From the NCBI GenBank assembly GCA_031308135.1, contig JAHLJT010000631.1, positions 265,904,948-265,968,947 on the forward strand: 64,000 bases of DNA. Direction: 5' to 3'. Shown here in pieces: positions 40,730 to 52,302 of this stretch. The stretch comes from Acheta domesticus (lineage: Eukaryota > Arthropoda > Insecta > Orthoptera > Gryllidae). Numbering within the stretch: position 1 is the stretch's first letter; each line of letters opens with the position of its first letter. The notes under the pieces were generated by a model. The model was not told the DNA's origin, searched no databases, and was given only the letters and a program-made list of their open reading frames with translations. The translations under genes and the position numbers were made by a program.

Positions 40730-41000
40730 TGGAGCAGTGGCGGGGTCACCCGGCGGCGGCGGAAGCCAAGAAGCCGAGAGGAAATTAAGTTGCCCGAGAC
40801 GTGCTTCGCCCGGTCGTCTGTCGATGTTGGGCCGCGCGGCCGCCCGCCAATTCGCGACCGCCGCCGCCCCGAAGCCCAGCTCCCGCGACTGGCGGCCTTC
40901 CGTCCGCTTAAGCGTGTTACGGTATCCCCGCTCGGCACGCTCTTTCCGCACTCGCCGTGTTCTGGATTTGCTTTCTCCTCGTCTTCTTGGCTGGCTCACA
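40730..41000. other. CpG-rich island next to the polypurine tract
   Basis: CpG-dense sequence (GCCGCGCGGCCGCCCGCC). Open frames span it but show no recognisable domain. It could be a promoter or first exon. Confidence 0.35.
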
Positions 41001-41009
41001 TGGCTTAAT

Positions 41010-41110
41010 GACAACATCCGTTATTTTTGTAGCGCCTCTGACTTGAAGGTCAATGGTTCGATTCCAAACGATGACGGATTTTTGGCAATAGCTCGAATTC
41101 AATCTCTGAC
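41010..41110 (+). mobile_element. tRNA-like 3' half (SINE fragment)
   Basis: GTAGCGCCTCTGACTTGAAG then GGTCAATGGTTCGATTCC resembles the anticodon and T arms with a B box. The 5' half is absent, so it is a fragment, not a gene. Confidence 0.4.
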
Positions 41111-41248
41111 TGGAAGAGAATTATGCGGCCAGCTTCTCTGATTGATAATTTGCCCTGTTTTTTTATAAATACCAAGCGAAGAAGTACTCTAAGAAACCGG
41201 TCAGATACCGCGAACGATCTCTATTCCTTGTCCCTCCTCTCCCCTTAC

Positions 41249-41392
41249 ATACACACAGGCACGCACATACACGCACATACTCGCACATACACTCGCTTGC
41301 ACACGCGCGCACACACACACACACGCAAACACACACACAAACGCGCACACACACGCACACACACGCACACACATACATACACACACGTACAG
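41249..41392. repeat. Imperfect (CA)n tract
   Basis: CA-rich simple repeat with GCAC interruptions; overlapping frames are spurious. Confidence 0.9.
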
Positions 41393-42184
41393 TTTCTCTT
41401 AAATGCATCACACTATCACATAGTCGGAAGACTAGTCAGATGTTTCGAGTTTGTCCCGCTGGGACGGTATCTCGATGGAGGAGTTATGGCTAGATAAGAG
41501 GAATACGGTTGTATCACTACACCCACAAAGATTGAAGCAAAGGCAGGCTTTAACGCGACCGGAAAATATTCACTCAGAAGGTTTTACTGTGACCTCGATC
41601 TGAGGAATACGTTGCAATTCTCTCTTGCAAACTCTTTTCCTTGTCTACCACTCCTGTTTCACGTCTGAGTTTTTTTATTTTTTATAAAACTGAAGGCATA
41701 TCTCTTATTATTTAATGTCCACTTTCACCCTTAGTACATAAGTATTCCCAAAGTATGTGTTGTAATAAGATGTTACGAGAAAAATTGTACGTTTTGTTTA
41801 GTAGTAAAATTTAGACTGTAAATCACGAAATTGTGACGATCTTTCCCTTTCCTGATATTGATTTTGTTAATAAGAAGTCAAAGATTATCTGTGAGCATTT
41901 TTTTCTTCTCACTAGAAAAACTGATCATTTTATTAATAATAGCCCATGGTTTATTAGAACACTTGTGTATTAATACAAACTTTTATTGCGGCATTGATCT
42001 CAATCTTCTGAAGTTTGACTTTAGACAATATGAATTTAACTTATTATAGTGTAATTCAACTCTACATCACCTATCTTTCACAAAGTTTCTAAATGTTACT
42101 TTTATCTGCTCTGAGAGTACTAAAAAGATGCTACAATATTGTTATGTCAAGTTCTTAATTTTCTTCTATGTTCGTGTTCTTTTT

Positions 42185-42392
42185 ATATTTTATGGTCGCT
42201 TTTTAACTTCTAGGTCATAAAGCAACCCCTGTGAGTGTTTCACAGAGATTAGTAACTGTAGAGGGAACACGTTAGGACAACGTGATTGAAACAAACATTC
42301 ATGCCTGAGGCGGGATTCGAACCCACGATCCTTCGAACTGAAGCAGCTACAACCCTTCAGCCTGGGCGACTTAGGCTTATCAGAAAGGCTTT
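42185..42392 (-). mobile_element. tRNA-derived SINE, family C
   Basis: On the minus strand the head contains GGGTTCGAATCCCGCC (a perfect B box) preceded by tRNA-like sequence. The element ends in GTTAAAAAGCGACCATAAAA. The same 3' end with a poly(A) tail and target duplication appears at 63146-63198, which confirms both orientation and 3' terminus. Confidence 0.7.
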
Positions 42393-42404
42393 CAGCATGT
42401 GACG

Positions 42405-42693
42405 CTGTATGAGCTTCAAAGAAACGTTTCTCACTCCGTAATCTACAGAATGAGCTCTTCTCGAACATTCTAATACATTTTTGATGGTCCGACGCTTCCC
42501 GATATTACTTCACCTTCTCAGAGACGTGCAGAATCTGCAAGTAAATGTGAATGAGAGCGGCAGAGACAGAGACATACAGAGACGACACACAGGGACAGGG
42601 TGAGGGAACGAGGGAGAGACAGTGAGAAAGGGAGATGGGAGGGGAAAGAGGTAGATGAAGGGCAGAACAACGTCTGTCGGGTTTTCCTAGTTA
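42405..42693 (+). repeat. Dispersed repeat, family E, copy 2
   Basis: A close match to 30130-30420 in the same orientation, including the GA-rich middle. It abuts the 5' end of the family C SINE. Confidence 0.8.
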
Positions 42694-43009
42694 CTTATAT
42701 TTATGTAGTCAAATTATGTTACAGAAACTGATTGCACTTACAGCCATTCGATTTCCCACAATGCCTTTACGGTATTCCTGCATCCTGCCATTACGTTTAC
42801 TGGTCTAAAATGTTATATGCTTTCTTATTACTTTGTCGCTTTCAGAAATTATATGCCCCTGTTCTCTACTTCATTACAGCCGGTTACACTAAAACGGAAG
42901 GAAATTATAGATCGTTTATATCGCTTTGATTCTTATATATGTCCGTGCCCGTGTTTATCTGGCTTAGTATACATTTTTGCAGCTATTAGCAAAATGAATT
43001 ATACGTTTT

Positions 43010-44009
43010 NNNNNNNNNNNNNNNNNNNNNNNNNNNNNNNNNNNNNNNNNNNNNNNNNNNNNNNNNNNNNNNNNNNNNNNNNNNNNNNNNNNNNNNNNNN
43101 NNNNNNNNNNNNNNNNNNNNNNNNNNNNNNNNNNNNNNNNNNNNNNNNNNNNNNNNNNNNNNNNNNNNNNNNNNNNNNNNNNNNNNNNNNNNNNNNNNNN
43201 NNNNNNNNNNNNNNNNNNNNNNNNNNNNNNNNNNNNNNNNNNNNNNNNNNNNNNNNNNNNNNNNNNNNNNNNNNNNNNNNNNNNNNNNNNNNNNNNNNNN
43301 NNNNNNNNNNNNNNNNNNNNNNNNNNNNNNNNNNNNNNNNNNNNNNNNNNNNNNNNNNNNNNNNNNNNNNNNNNNNNNNNNNNNNNNNNNNNNNNNNNNN
43401 NNNNNNNNNNNNNNNNNNNNNNNNNNNNNNNNNNNNNNNNNNNNNNNNNNNNNNNNNNNNNNNNNNNNNNNNNNNNNNNNNNNNNNNNNNNNNNNNNNNN
43501 NNNNNNNNNNNNNNNNNNNNNNNNNNNNNNNNNNNNNNNNNNNNNNNNNNNNNNNNNNNNNNNNNNNNNNNNNNNNNNNNNNNNNNNNNNNNNNNNNNNN
43601 NNNNNNNNNNNNNNNNNNNNNNNNNNNNNNNNNNNNNNNNNNNNNNNNNNNNNNNNNNNNNNNNNNNNNNNNNNNNNNNNNNNNNNNNNNNNNNNNNNNN
43701 NNNNNNNNNNNNNNNNNNNNNNNNNNNNNNNNNNNNNNNNNNNNNNNNNNNNNNNNNNNNNNNNNNNNNNNNNNNNNNNNNNNNNNNNNNNNNNNNNNNN
43801 NNNNNNNNNNNNNNNNNNNNNNNNNNNNNNNNNNNNNNNNNNNNNNNNNNNNNNNNNNNNNNNNNNNNNNNNNNNNNNNNNNNNNNNNNNNNNNNNNNNN
43901 NNNNNNNNNNNNNNNNNNNNNNNNNNNNNNNNNNNNNNNNNNNNNNNNNNNNNNNNNNNNNNNNNNNNNNNNNNNNNNNNNNNNNNNNNNNNNNNNNNNN
44001 NNNNNNNNN
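43010..44009. other. Assembly gap (1,000 N)
   Basis: Exactly 1,000 unknown bases, so the size is probably a placeholder. Reading frames across it are meaningless. Confidence 1.
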
Positions 44010-44192
44010 GTCTGGAGTAACATAGGCTATGATTTACAATCGCAAACCTCAATATTCACAAAATAATTATTTTTCCGGACATTTTCGCCTCGCTTTACAT
44101 CACAGATTCAATAGTGGATCAATGTCAATAGTTTAGATGCCGCCACCAGAGGATGAGGTCTGAGATCTACTGTTTTCATCAATGTCCAGAAT

Positions 44193-44236
44193 CAAGGCCG
44201 TCTAGAATAGTATATTATCTATTCTAGACGGTCTTG
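44193..44236. repeat. 18-bp hairpin with 8-nt loop
   Basis: CAAGGCCGTCTAGAATAG and CTATTCTAGACGGTCTTG pair along all 18 positions (one G-T wobble) around TATATTAT. The centre 13 bp are perfect. Non-coding context. Confidence 0.85.
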
Positions 44237-44429
44237 CCAGAATTATTACGAAATTCATTGGGTTTGAACATGTGCTATGTAAAGTCCGTGAGTATTCGTT
44301 GGTTATTTGTTGTTTTCTACGTGGGTGGAACATTTGAACGAAATCCCTTAAAGTAGTAAAGAACGTCAATGTACAAACATTGTCCTTAGTAGGTTTGGCA
44401 CACAAATTGTGGCAAGAAAACATGTGAGT

Positions 44430-45590
44430 TTTAAAGTATTTAGAGAGTTAAAAGTACAAAAAATATACAGTACAAATATACAATAATGTACAATGTACAA
44501 TATGTAGATATCGTATAAAGGTATCGTATATTTTCTAAACAACCTCTTCTTTTACAGAATTTGTGAAAATTGAATTGTTTGGAACGATACCGAAACGAAA
44601 GTTACAGTTGTCAAAACAGAATACAAGTGCTAAGAGATGGGCAGCCTATTAAAATTCGGATATGGCCACTCAGAGGCAAGAGCGACTTGCAAAAGAACAC
44701 GCACCATTGAAAACAATACAATAAGAAGAAAGCAAATGTGAATAATTCTCTAGGAAGCAGGGCAGCTTTTCGTTATGACTCTCGATTTGACTATTTACAC
44801 ATATCTCATGTTCAAATTGGTAAAATGGAAAACATTTGTATGTTTTGGTCAACTCTGTTGAACATTTTTCTTCAATATGGGCAGTGGTATGTAATTAAGT
44901 AATGGTCCTTTACATATTAAGACTAATCTTGCTGTTGCTTCGCATGTCAGTTGCTCCCAGTGAATTAATTCATCTATATTTTTTATAACTGGCAAAAATA
45001 ATTTATCTAAAATATTTATGTCTAATCTATAACAAAATTCTGAGACTCCTTGTTTTTCTATAATTCACATTTCAAAATCCATAGTATCTCGCACTTCAAA
45101 TCATATAACGAAACTAATAGTGTTTTCTTAGGTGGATCAGTACATTGTCAATTTATTATGTATACATAATGTACAGGTTCGTGGATCAGTATAGCTGTAA
45201 TGTTGCGATGATATGATGAACTGATTTATCTAAACAAATAAGTTTTATACTACACGTTACTAGCACATAGATCTTTAAACATACATATTTCTGTCATCTT
45301 CAAAATAAATATAGAAACTTATAGATATAAATTATAGATATTTTCATTTACTTTTATTATTATGATTCATCAAATACGTTACGACATCTATATCTATTTG
45401 TCCGGATCTGTCGACTAGCGTACCCATGCGAGAACTCTCGGATGTTTCGTATACTTTGCTTAAAACTGTAAGTCCCTTCAAGATCACGAGTTGGCAGCAG
45501 ATAAATTTTTAATCTTTCTTTATAAATACTATAGAAGAAAAAAATATAAAAATGAGTTAGTTTTACAATTTGGCAGTTTATTGAAAGTGT
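44430..45590. other. AT-rich intergenic DNA, nothing recognised
   Basis: No supported feature. Confidence 0.4.
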
Positions 45591-45611
45591 TGCTATAATA
45601 TATAAAACTCC

Positions 45612-45888
45612 TGTCTTTTGGCTCGACAGCCTGCTACGGCCTTAGCTGACCGGCGGTGACACAGCCTCTCGGCCACGGGTGTTCGAGTGGTTAGCACGAG
45701 GACATCTCTTTACCGTATACACCGCTCTTCTTAACCTTAGGATGGGCTTTCTCATCGTCACACAGCAATCGATACTGAGACATTTGTAAGGAAAGCGCAA
45801 AGTTCTAAATTACCCGGCCGGGAATCGAGCTCGGGGTTGTTTCATGGAAAGCGAGCGCGCTAACCAATAAGGCACCGAGGGCGGGATG
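45612..45888 (-). mobile_element. tRNA-derived SINE, family B, copy 2, with target duplication
   Basis: The minus strand reads TTGGTTAGCGCGCTCG (A box) and GAGCTCGATTCCCGG (B box), then the same body as 34797-35060. TAAAACTCC occurs at both borders (45603-45611 and 45889-45897), a 9-bp target-site duplication that fixes the element at about 277 bp. Non-coding, Pol III type. Confidence 0.85.
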
Positions 45889-46079
45889 TAAAACTCCACA
45901 AAAAGAATACATGCGAGTCTACAATTTGTACAAGTATTTTACGAGTGTTTTGTATTAACAGTTTAGATTTGTTTATTGTTTTATTTATAAAGTAAGGAAT
46001 GTTTGGGAGCTGAAACTCCCAATTAGAAAAATGTAAACTTTCTTTAGTAAGAAACTGAACGAGGCACACCGGAAATTTC

Positions 46080-46240
46080 TAAATAGGGGGAAAGACATGA
46101 CAGGACTAGCTTGTCGGGGCAGATATACAATGGGAGAGAAGTAGGCCCCACTGCACGGCATGAATAAATGGAATACCTCTTCCTGGCTAAAAAGTTACTG
46201 TAATAAATGCCTGGGCAACGCCGGGTAGTTCAGCTAGTTC
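46080..46240 (+). mobile_element. Possible Helitron-like 3' terminus
   Basis: The segment ends GGGCAACGCCGGGTAGTTCAG then CTAGT, with a short GC hairpin-like part just before a CTAG end followed by T, as Helitrons have. The 5' end was not located. Weak call. Confidence 0.25.
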
Positions 46241-46249
46241 AAACATATA

Positions 46250-48080
46250 TTAGAAATTTTAGTGATTTGTTAATGAATTTTGATTCTTTGGCATTGGCTT
46301 AGAACGTTTAAATGAGTTTTAGGTGAAACACTAAAATATAAAAAAATATAATGTCGGCTTCAGGGACAGATCATTGAGACCAAAATAATAGTAATATATG
46401 GCTCGCATGTAAGACACTCGTATGTCCTAAATGTTCAGCAAAATTGGACGTTCGAATCGTAGTGGTTGAGTGTCTTTGTAAACTCTCGATTGCAAGTATA
46501 ATTGACACAGTAAAATGTAGCTGATTCGTGAATTGAGAGCGTGGCTTATTTCAAAGTTCGCAGAGTGTCCTTAAAGGGAAGACTCGAAGCTGATTTTATT
46601 GAACATAAAAAGTGACATTATCTGTCTCTTTGCTTTACTTGCTCCTTGAAAATATAAGCTGCCCTCTGAAGATGGTTGGTTCTAAACTTCAAGTTACATT
46701 AAAGGGATGTACCGATATTTCATTTCCATTCATAACTGGATCAGACTTTGCTGACTGTACGTAAAAGGATTTTCGTTTTCTTTTGACAGCAAAAATGTTA
46801 TTCCCTCTGAGTGAAATGATACGGAAAACTGGTCTAATGAAATAGGAGAAAATCCCGTTTACAAAAAAGGTAATGAGACTATCTAAATACCTCAATTCGT
46901 TTTACAGATTTTCTCCTTATCTACAATTTATTTTTCAAGCAGATATACTTATTTTATCTCTTTTTCTAAGTGATTATCTTTAGGGACTGAGAAAATTATT
47001 TTTGAGAATGTCATTTTAATTTATAGAATTAATGACGCAATTTTTCGAGCTCTTATCGATATTTAGAAGTATATTTAAAGTTATTTTCTTGTTAAACAGT
47101 AAATGTGGCATCAAATTAATAAATGTTCACACATCTTGAGTTTTTTCCTTCCAACAAACCTTCATTAATTAATCGCTCATGATTCTTAATGAAATAATAT
47201 ACCATAGAGGTAGTTCAATTTCGAGTTCTTCTCTTTTTGAAAATGAAGTCAACTACCTTCTAAAGCACATATGCAGGGGAAAATACTTGTTTGCATGAAA
47301 ACATTTCTGAAAGATGAATACAGGACATTGGTAGAAAACAGTCTCCACAGGTACTGCGTTTGTTGAAGAAATACATAATTATACACAGAATTCACTTTAT
47401 TGTGAATCAGTTCAACTTTATAGTTCTCTTAATGCTATAATATATTCCAATTATGTTAACGTTGTTGGGAGCTTTTATGCTTTTCTTTTTCTCATCTTGA
47501 TAGCAATTTTCTATGTCGTTTGACGAATGAAAGCAGCCGCCAGGGGGATGGTAAGCCCTCGCAGGCGCTACCATTTGAATCTCAAGCTGCGCGAAAGGAG
47601 AAGGACTGAGCTCTTACAGAGCCAGGAGGGCACGAACTGCTCTTAACTTACGCCGCAATCTGAAACCCATTACTTTCTTGAAGCTTCTCTTTCATTCAAG
47701 ATTTTATCATTCTCCGTCATTATTAAGCCTTCTGTTTAGAAAATAGGCATACGATACGGTATCCCTAAATCAAAGTATAACTTTCAGTAATCCTCCAAAC
47801 ATTTAACAACTACTATGGTCTAATTTTCTAAGAATAAAAGTTGGATTGCTGTTTTTGAGTCGATCCATGAAAAATAATTTATTAGTATACATTAAGTTTT
47901 CGCATACCGATGTTTTATTGTTTCGTTAATGTAATCATAGCTTCGAACTACAGGACTATGAAAATATGAATGACTCCCATAAAGCGCATTAAAATTATTG
48001 ATAAAACCATTCCCATAAAGTTTGTTCTTTCATTGTCCAACGTTCTCTGACATATCCCCTAAATAACGATGACTATATTT
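46250..48080. other. AT-rich intergenic DNA
   Basis: A GC-richer patch at 47530-47660 has no recognisable motif. Nothing else supported. Confidence 0.4.
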
Positions 48081-48091
48081 GGTGCACTATA

Positions 48092-49758
48092 CAGGTGTCC
48101 CACCAACTATGGACCACCCCCGTAACTTCTGAACGGTTCAGGATTTCGAAATTTAGTTTTCGATTAACAATGCGGAATCATGGGGCAAGTAACATGCCGT
48201 AGACAAATTGTCTTTAATATTTTTGGTTTTCGAGAAATTGACTCATCTTTGATTTTTTAAATGGAACTATGTATTTTTTTCACCAGCAATGGATAGATCA
48301 TGAAAAGAGGAATAAAATGATGTATCATATGTTAGTATTTCGATAGTAATTTGAGTGCAAAATTAGATTTTCTGATATGTGATTTTGAATTAAACGAACA
48401 ATATTTCGTGAAGCAGCCCTTGCAACTCTCGCCTTCCGGAAAAGTGGCCTTCGCGGCGTCAAGACTTGCGTGGAGAGAGAGGAGACTGAGAGGGGTGGCA
48501 ATGTGGGATAAGAGGCCTAACTAAAGCAATCCAGGGTCTTGTCACAAAGGTCACATTAAGAAGCACTAATTTCAACGGTCAGAATAGACTTTTCATAGTC
48601 AGAAGAGATTTTTTCCATTGATTTATCTGCATTTATCTTGTCTTCTTTAACAATAAATATCATTTTCAACCTTAACAAGAATCCAACCACCGTCTCTTGG
48701 TTGGTAAATTCAATTTTTAATTAAGATGATTATTCGTCCACTGCGCAACCGTCTCTACTGCTGTTCATAAATGGAAAAGAAAACAGTACACTTCCGTCTT
48801 CTGCTGTGGATTTTCAAGTTTGTGGCAGCACATGGCATTATGAAGTGTGAAACTCTCCAATGAGTATCAACAGTTGTGACTGCAGGTGTGCATTTGTGTT
48901 ACAGTTTATTAAATTTACACTGATAGACTGTCAAAAGTATTTCAAAATTTTTATTGCATTGTTCTTTTTGTATGCGTTTAAATAAGTAGTTTATTAACAA
49001 ATAATAATAGAAAATGTCTACCTATCTATTATTTATTGAAATAATCGAGATATTACAATAAACATCTGTAATCATTCATTCCCTTTCCACGTTTTAAAAC
49101 GAGAGCTTGTTTCTGCCAAAATACACTGAGTTTGATTCTTCTAAGTTTGAAAAGAACCTTTGTTATTATCGTCCTTCCGCTACAAATTATTTTTATTTTG
49201 TTCTTTTTCATTATCGTTGCTTTGGTATTTCAGTAGAAGAACAGTTCAACTCAGATAAACAAATGGCAAAACTCTCTCATTCTGATCTTTCATATTGATG
49301 TTTGTTCACGTGACAAATGTCAAGACCATGAATTGCTGTAGTTACGCCTCCATCCCTCACGGCCGCCCCTCTCACACACCTTGTCTCGACGCCGCGAAGG
49401 CCATCTTTACCAACGGCGACTGTTGCAAGGGCTGCTACAAGAAAAGACCGTTTACTTAAAGATCACATGTCAAAGTCTAATTTTATACTCCAATTTCATC
49501 AAAATACTAACATATCATACATCATTTTATTCCTCTTTTCATGATCTATCCATTGCTGGTGAAAACAATATATAGTTCCATTTAAAAAATCAAAGATGAT
49601 TCAATTTCTCGAAAACTAAAAATATTATAGACAATTTCTCTACGGCATGTTACTTGACCCATGATTCCGCATTGTTAATCGAAAACTACATTTCGATATC
49701 CTGAACCGTTTAGATGTTGGGAGTGATGGGGGTGGTCCATAGTTGGTGGGACAGCCTG
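48092..49758. mobile_element. Foldback transposon with arms of about 450 bp
   Basis: The left arm (48092 to about 48565) and right arm (about 49290 to 49758) are inverted copies at roughly 85-90% by eye. Ends read CAGGTGTCCCACCAACTATG and CAGGCTGTCCCACCAACTAT, each next to a TA dinucleotide (48090-48091 and 49759-49760), which suggests TA target duplication as in Tc1/mariner. About 720 bp of AT-rich DNA between the arms has no transposase. A short frame in the right arm is not a gene. Confidence 0.85.
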
Positions 49759-49847
49759 TATATGTTTCGTGACAAATGTGTACCACGAGTACTATTAGTT
49801 TATTAATTTTTGAATTATCTGACATGATAAACTTCGAACAATTATTA

Positions 49848-49925
49848 TTTTACTTTCTCGCAATAACTATACACGTAGCAAAGAGAAATTTGTGTAATGC
49901 TGCAGCGAAAAATGGCCATTTTTTG
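49848..49925 (+). repeat. Palindromic dispersed repeat, family P, copy 2
   Basis: TTACTTTCTCG, an inverted GAGAAA, then TGTAATGCTGCAGCGAAAA and ATGGCC. The same order occurs at 17963 and 53627. Confidence 0.5.
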
Positions 49926-50159
49926 GAAGAAAAACCATATTGAAGGTTCCCGATACTTATAAAGTCAATAATTCTTGTTTCCATGAGTAGTCAATTAATT
50001 TATCCAACATGTTGAATAGTCAGAATCCACGTTTTCAGGCTACATCGTAGCGGTAGCGTTTAAATCGTAATCAGGATTTTCACTAAAATTGATATATTGA
50101 TCGATTCACTAAAATTGATCTGGCTGATGTAGCATTCCTTTGAATTTTAGGAGGTGAAA

Positions 50160-51050
50160 TGCCGTGTGATATTCCATCGTGGCCATATGGGCTTGAGGGG
50201 CAGAGTTATAAAAATCGCACTATACGTTTTATGTGGTGTATTTTTATTTATTATTATTAATTTCTTTTTAAATTATTTTTATATACTGAAAATATTAACC
50301 AATGTAAATATGAATATACGTAGAACTATGCAATAGATAGAAGTCCTTAACTAAGTATAGATTGTAAGTTCAGTGTATAAGGTAGGTTTAGTAAACACCC
50401 CGCTTATGTAAGAGTAACCCGTTATACAATGCATTACATTGAAAGAGAGGTAGTTCAATCGGTGGCAACAGCTTTATAACAACGCCGAAATCACGTCTGA
50501 CTTACATGCTGCAGCCTATGTAAACTTTATATTACGCTACCTATGGGGTATAAATGCATCACTCCTTGACTGTAATCTCTCCCCTCCCCCTCACTCGTTT
50601 ACTAACATTGTTAAAACAAGAATGAAAAGAGTAACAAGCGTTTTCAACTACACCCTATAAAGATAACCATGAGTAAATTTTGCTCACCCCGCAATGATTT
50701 TGTTCCGTACTCCCGAGCCCAAATTCCCTGTCACTGCTTCGTCTAGGAATGCTTCTGTTACTGAGTTTCACTTCCCCCCAGTGTAAAGCGATCGCCTGTT
50801 GATTCTGGAGCGTCTTTCGTGCAAGACTGTAAATTTTACTAATCGTTATCTTTACCGTAAGTATTTTTGTGAGTATATATTACTCGTGCTTAGCATTGAT
50901 GTAACGAGTTTCGGTAAAATAGTTTATTTCACTTTTGGTTAATATCGGTGGTAGTAAAATAAACAGTTTACCATATTTACATTTCCATTGGAACTACAAT
51001 ATTACGGTGCAGTTCACAAGTTTAAGCTCTGTATTTCTTTGCCAGGAGAC
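50160..51050. other. Non-coding flank before the piggyBac-like remnant
   Basis: AT-rich with a GTATAAATGC element near 50548. No gene recognised. It may be part of the same mobile element. Confidence 0.3.
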
Positions 51051-51057
51051 GTAATCA

Positions 51058-51350
51058 ATGGAAGATGAAGAGAGAATTCGACTTATATTAGATGAGCTGG
51101 ACGAGGAAGGCTTCGATAAAGATGTTAGTTGTGAGCAGATCCGTGGAGAATGCAAAGAATTTCTTCACCGAAACTCAGCAAGAACCTACAAACGGTTATT
51201 CACGAAGCGCTGGAAATATCACAAGAATCGGAACCTCAAGCACAGAAGAGTTCAAGAAAATATTGCGTCATGTGCCACTACACGAAGAGGGGGTACACAC
51301 TGTTGGAGTTTACTGTGTTGTTTGTGAAAAACTAATTTGCGGTACACACT
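51058..51350 (+). pseudogene. piggyBac-like transposase remnant (N-terminus joined to C-terminal finger)
   Basis: An open frame starts with an acidic stretch (MEDEERIRLILDELDEEGF). Further along, other frames read KYCVMCHYTKRGYT and VYCVVCEKLICGTH, together resembling the C-terminal cysteine-rich finger of piggyBac transposases (C..C...R..T.Y.C..C...LC). The catalytic core is missing and frames shift, so it looks like an internally deleted, dead copy. TTAA-flanked ends were not found. Confidence 0.4.
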
Positions 51351-51819
51351 AAAAGATTTTATGCATTTCTTGCCCATGAACTAGAAAATATCTTCTTGAA
51401 TTGCCATTCCATTTCATGTGTCTTTTCATTCTATTCTATGTATTTGTTTTTCGATTAATTTCAAATGTGAGTGTCCAAAATATGTTTGGTATAGTTTTGC
51501 ACTAAAGAATATGTGTGCATTCAGAATTTAATATTACGTATACCATTTGCCTACACTAGTCCGAAATGTATCAAGTGAGTGAATTTTACTCCTCGTTATC
51601 ATTAAGCATTTACAAATTATGGTTAGCTTTCTAAGGTTAAATAACAGAAACTGCTCTCGTGAAATACAATCCATTTGCATAGACAAACGACCAAACATCT
51701 GATTTGTAAATAAAGCCATTCCTCACTTCTCTAGCATCTAGGAAATTAAAAGATATAAGAACGTAAGCGAACTTATCGATGTTTTTGTCGAGATAACGAA
51801 ACGCGATTTGGAAGTGTCC

Positions 51820-52190
51820 TTACGGAGCACCTTGATGCCGGGGCTGACCGCCTCTTGACCTTGTGGTTGTCCTCACTTTGGGGCGGGTGCGATAGGGATT
51901 TGTTTCCGGCAGCGAAATCGTCAATAATAAAAGTGGCGGTGTTTTACCTTGATTTTGTTTTGTGTTTTCACGGACTTCGACATTCGTCTCGCAACCGATC
52001 TGCACTATGCTCTTCAACGTGCTTATCGATGCTTCCGGTGACTTGTACCGTCGTCGTAATGAAAGCCAATAGTTTCCTAATCGTTCTGAAACCACTTATG
52101 CTTGTTATTGTCCATTGAGGAGTTGTTTTCAATTTGCGTCTATCGTTCATCTTACGCGATTTCACGCGGGATGTCGCAAGGCGTACCATT
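51820..52190 (-). other. Unassigned block with long minus-strand frames
   Basis: Two overlapping minus-strand frames (91 and 73 residues) are rich in Lys, Arg, Thr and Pro. Base composition is more balanced than in the flanks. It could be a decayed mobile-element protein; I cannot assign it. Confidence 0.25.
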
Positions 52191-52302
52191 TCCTCTTTTA
52201 ATTCCCGAAATCGGCTAAGTGCAATGATAAGTGCAATTTCTTTTTTTAAAAAACTCAGCTGATCATTTAAATTTCACATTTTATACTGTAGAATAAGTTT
52301 TT

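Noticed and set aside
39961..40938. 325-residue minus-strand frame rich in Pro, Ser and Leu
   Set aside because: It mirrors an 800-bp polypurine tract. Overlapping long frames on the same DNA show this is compositional.
42300..42392. Possible functional tRNA gene on the minus strand
   Set aside because: The B box is perfect but no full cloverleaf forms, and the 3' end belongs to a repeated element.
42817..44052. Long open frames across the N run
   Set aside because: They are made of unknown bases.
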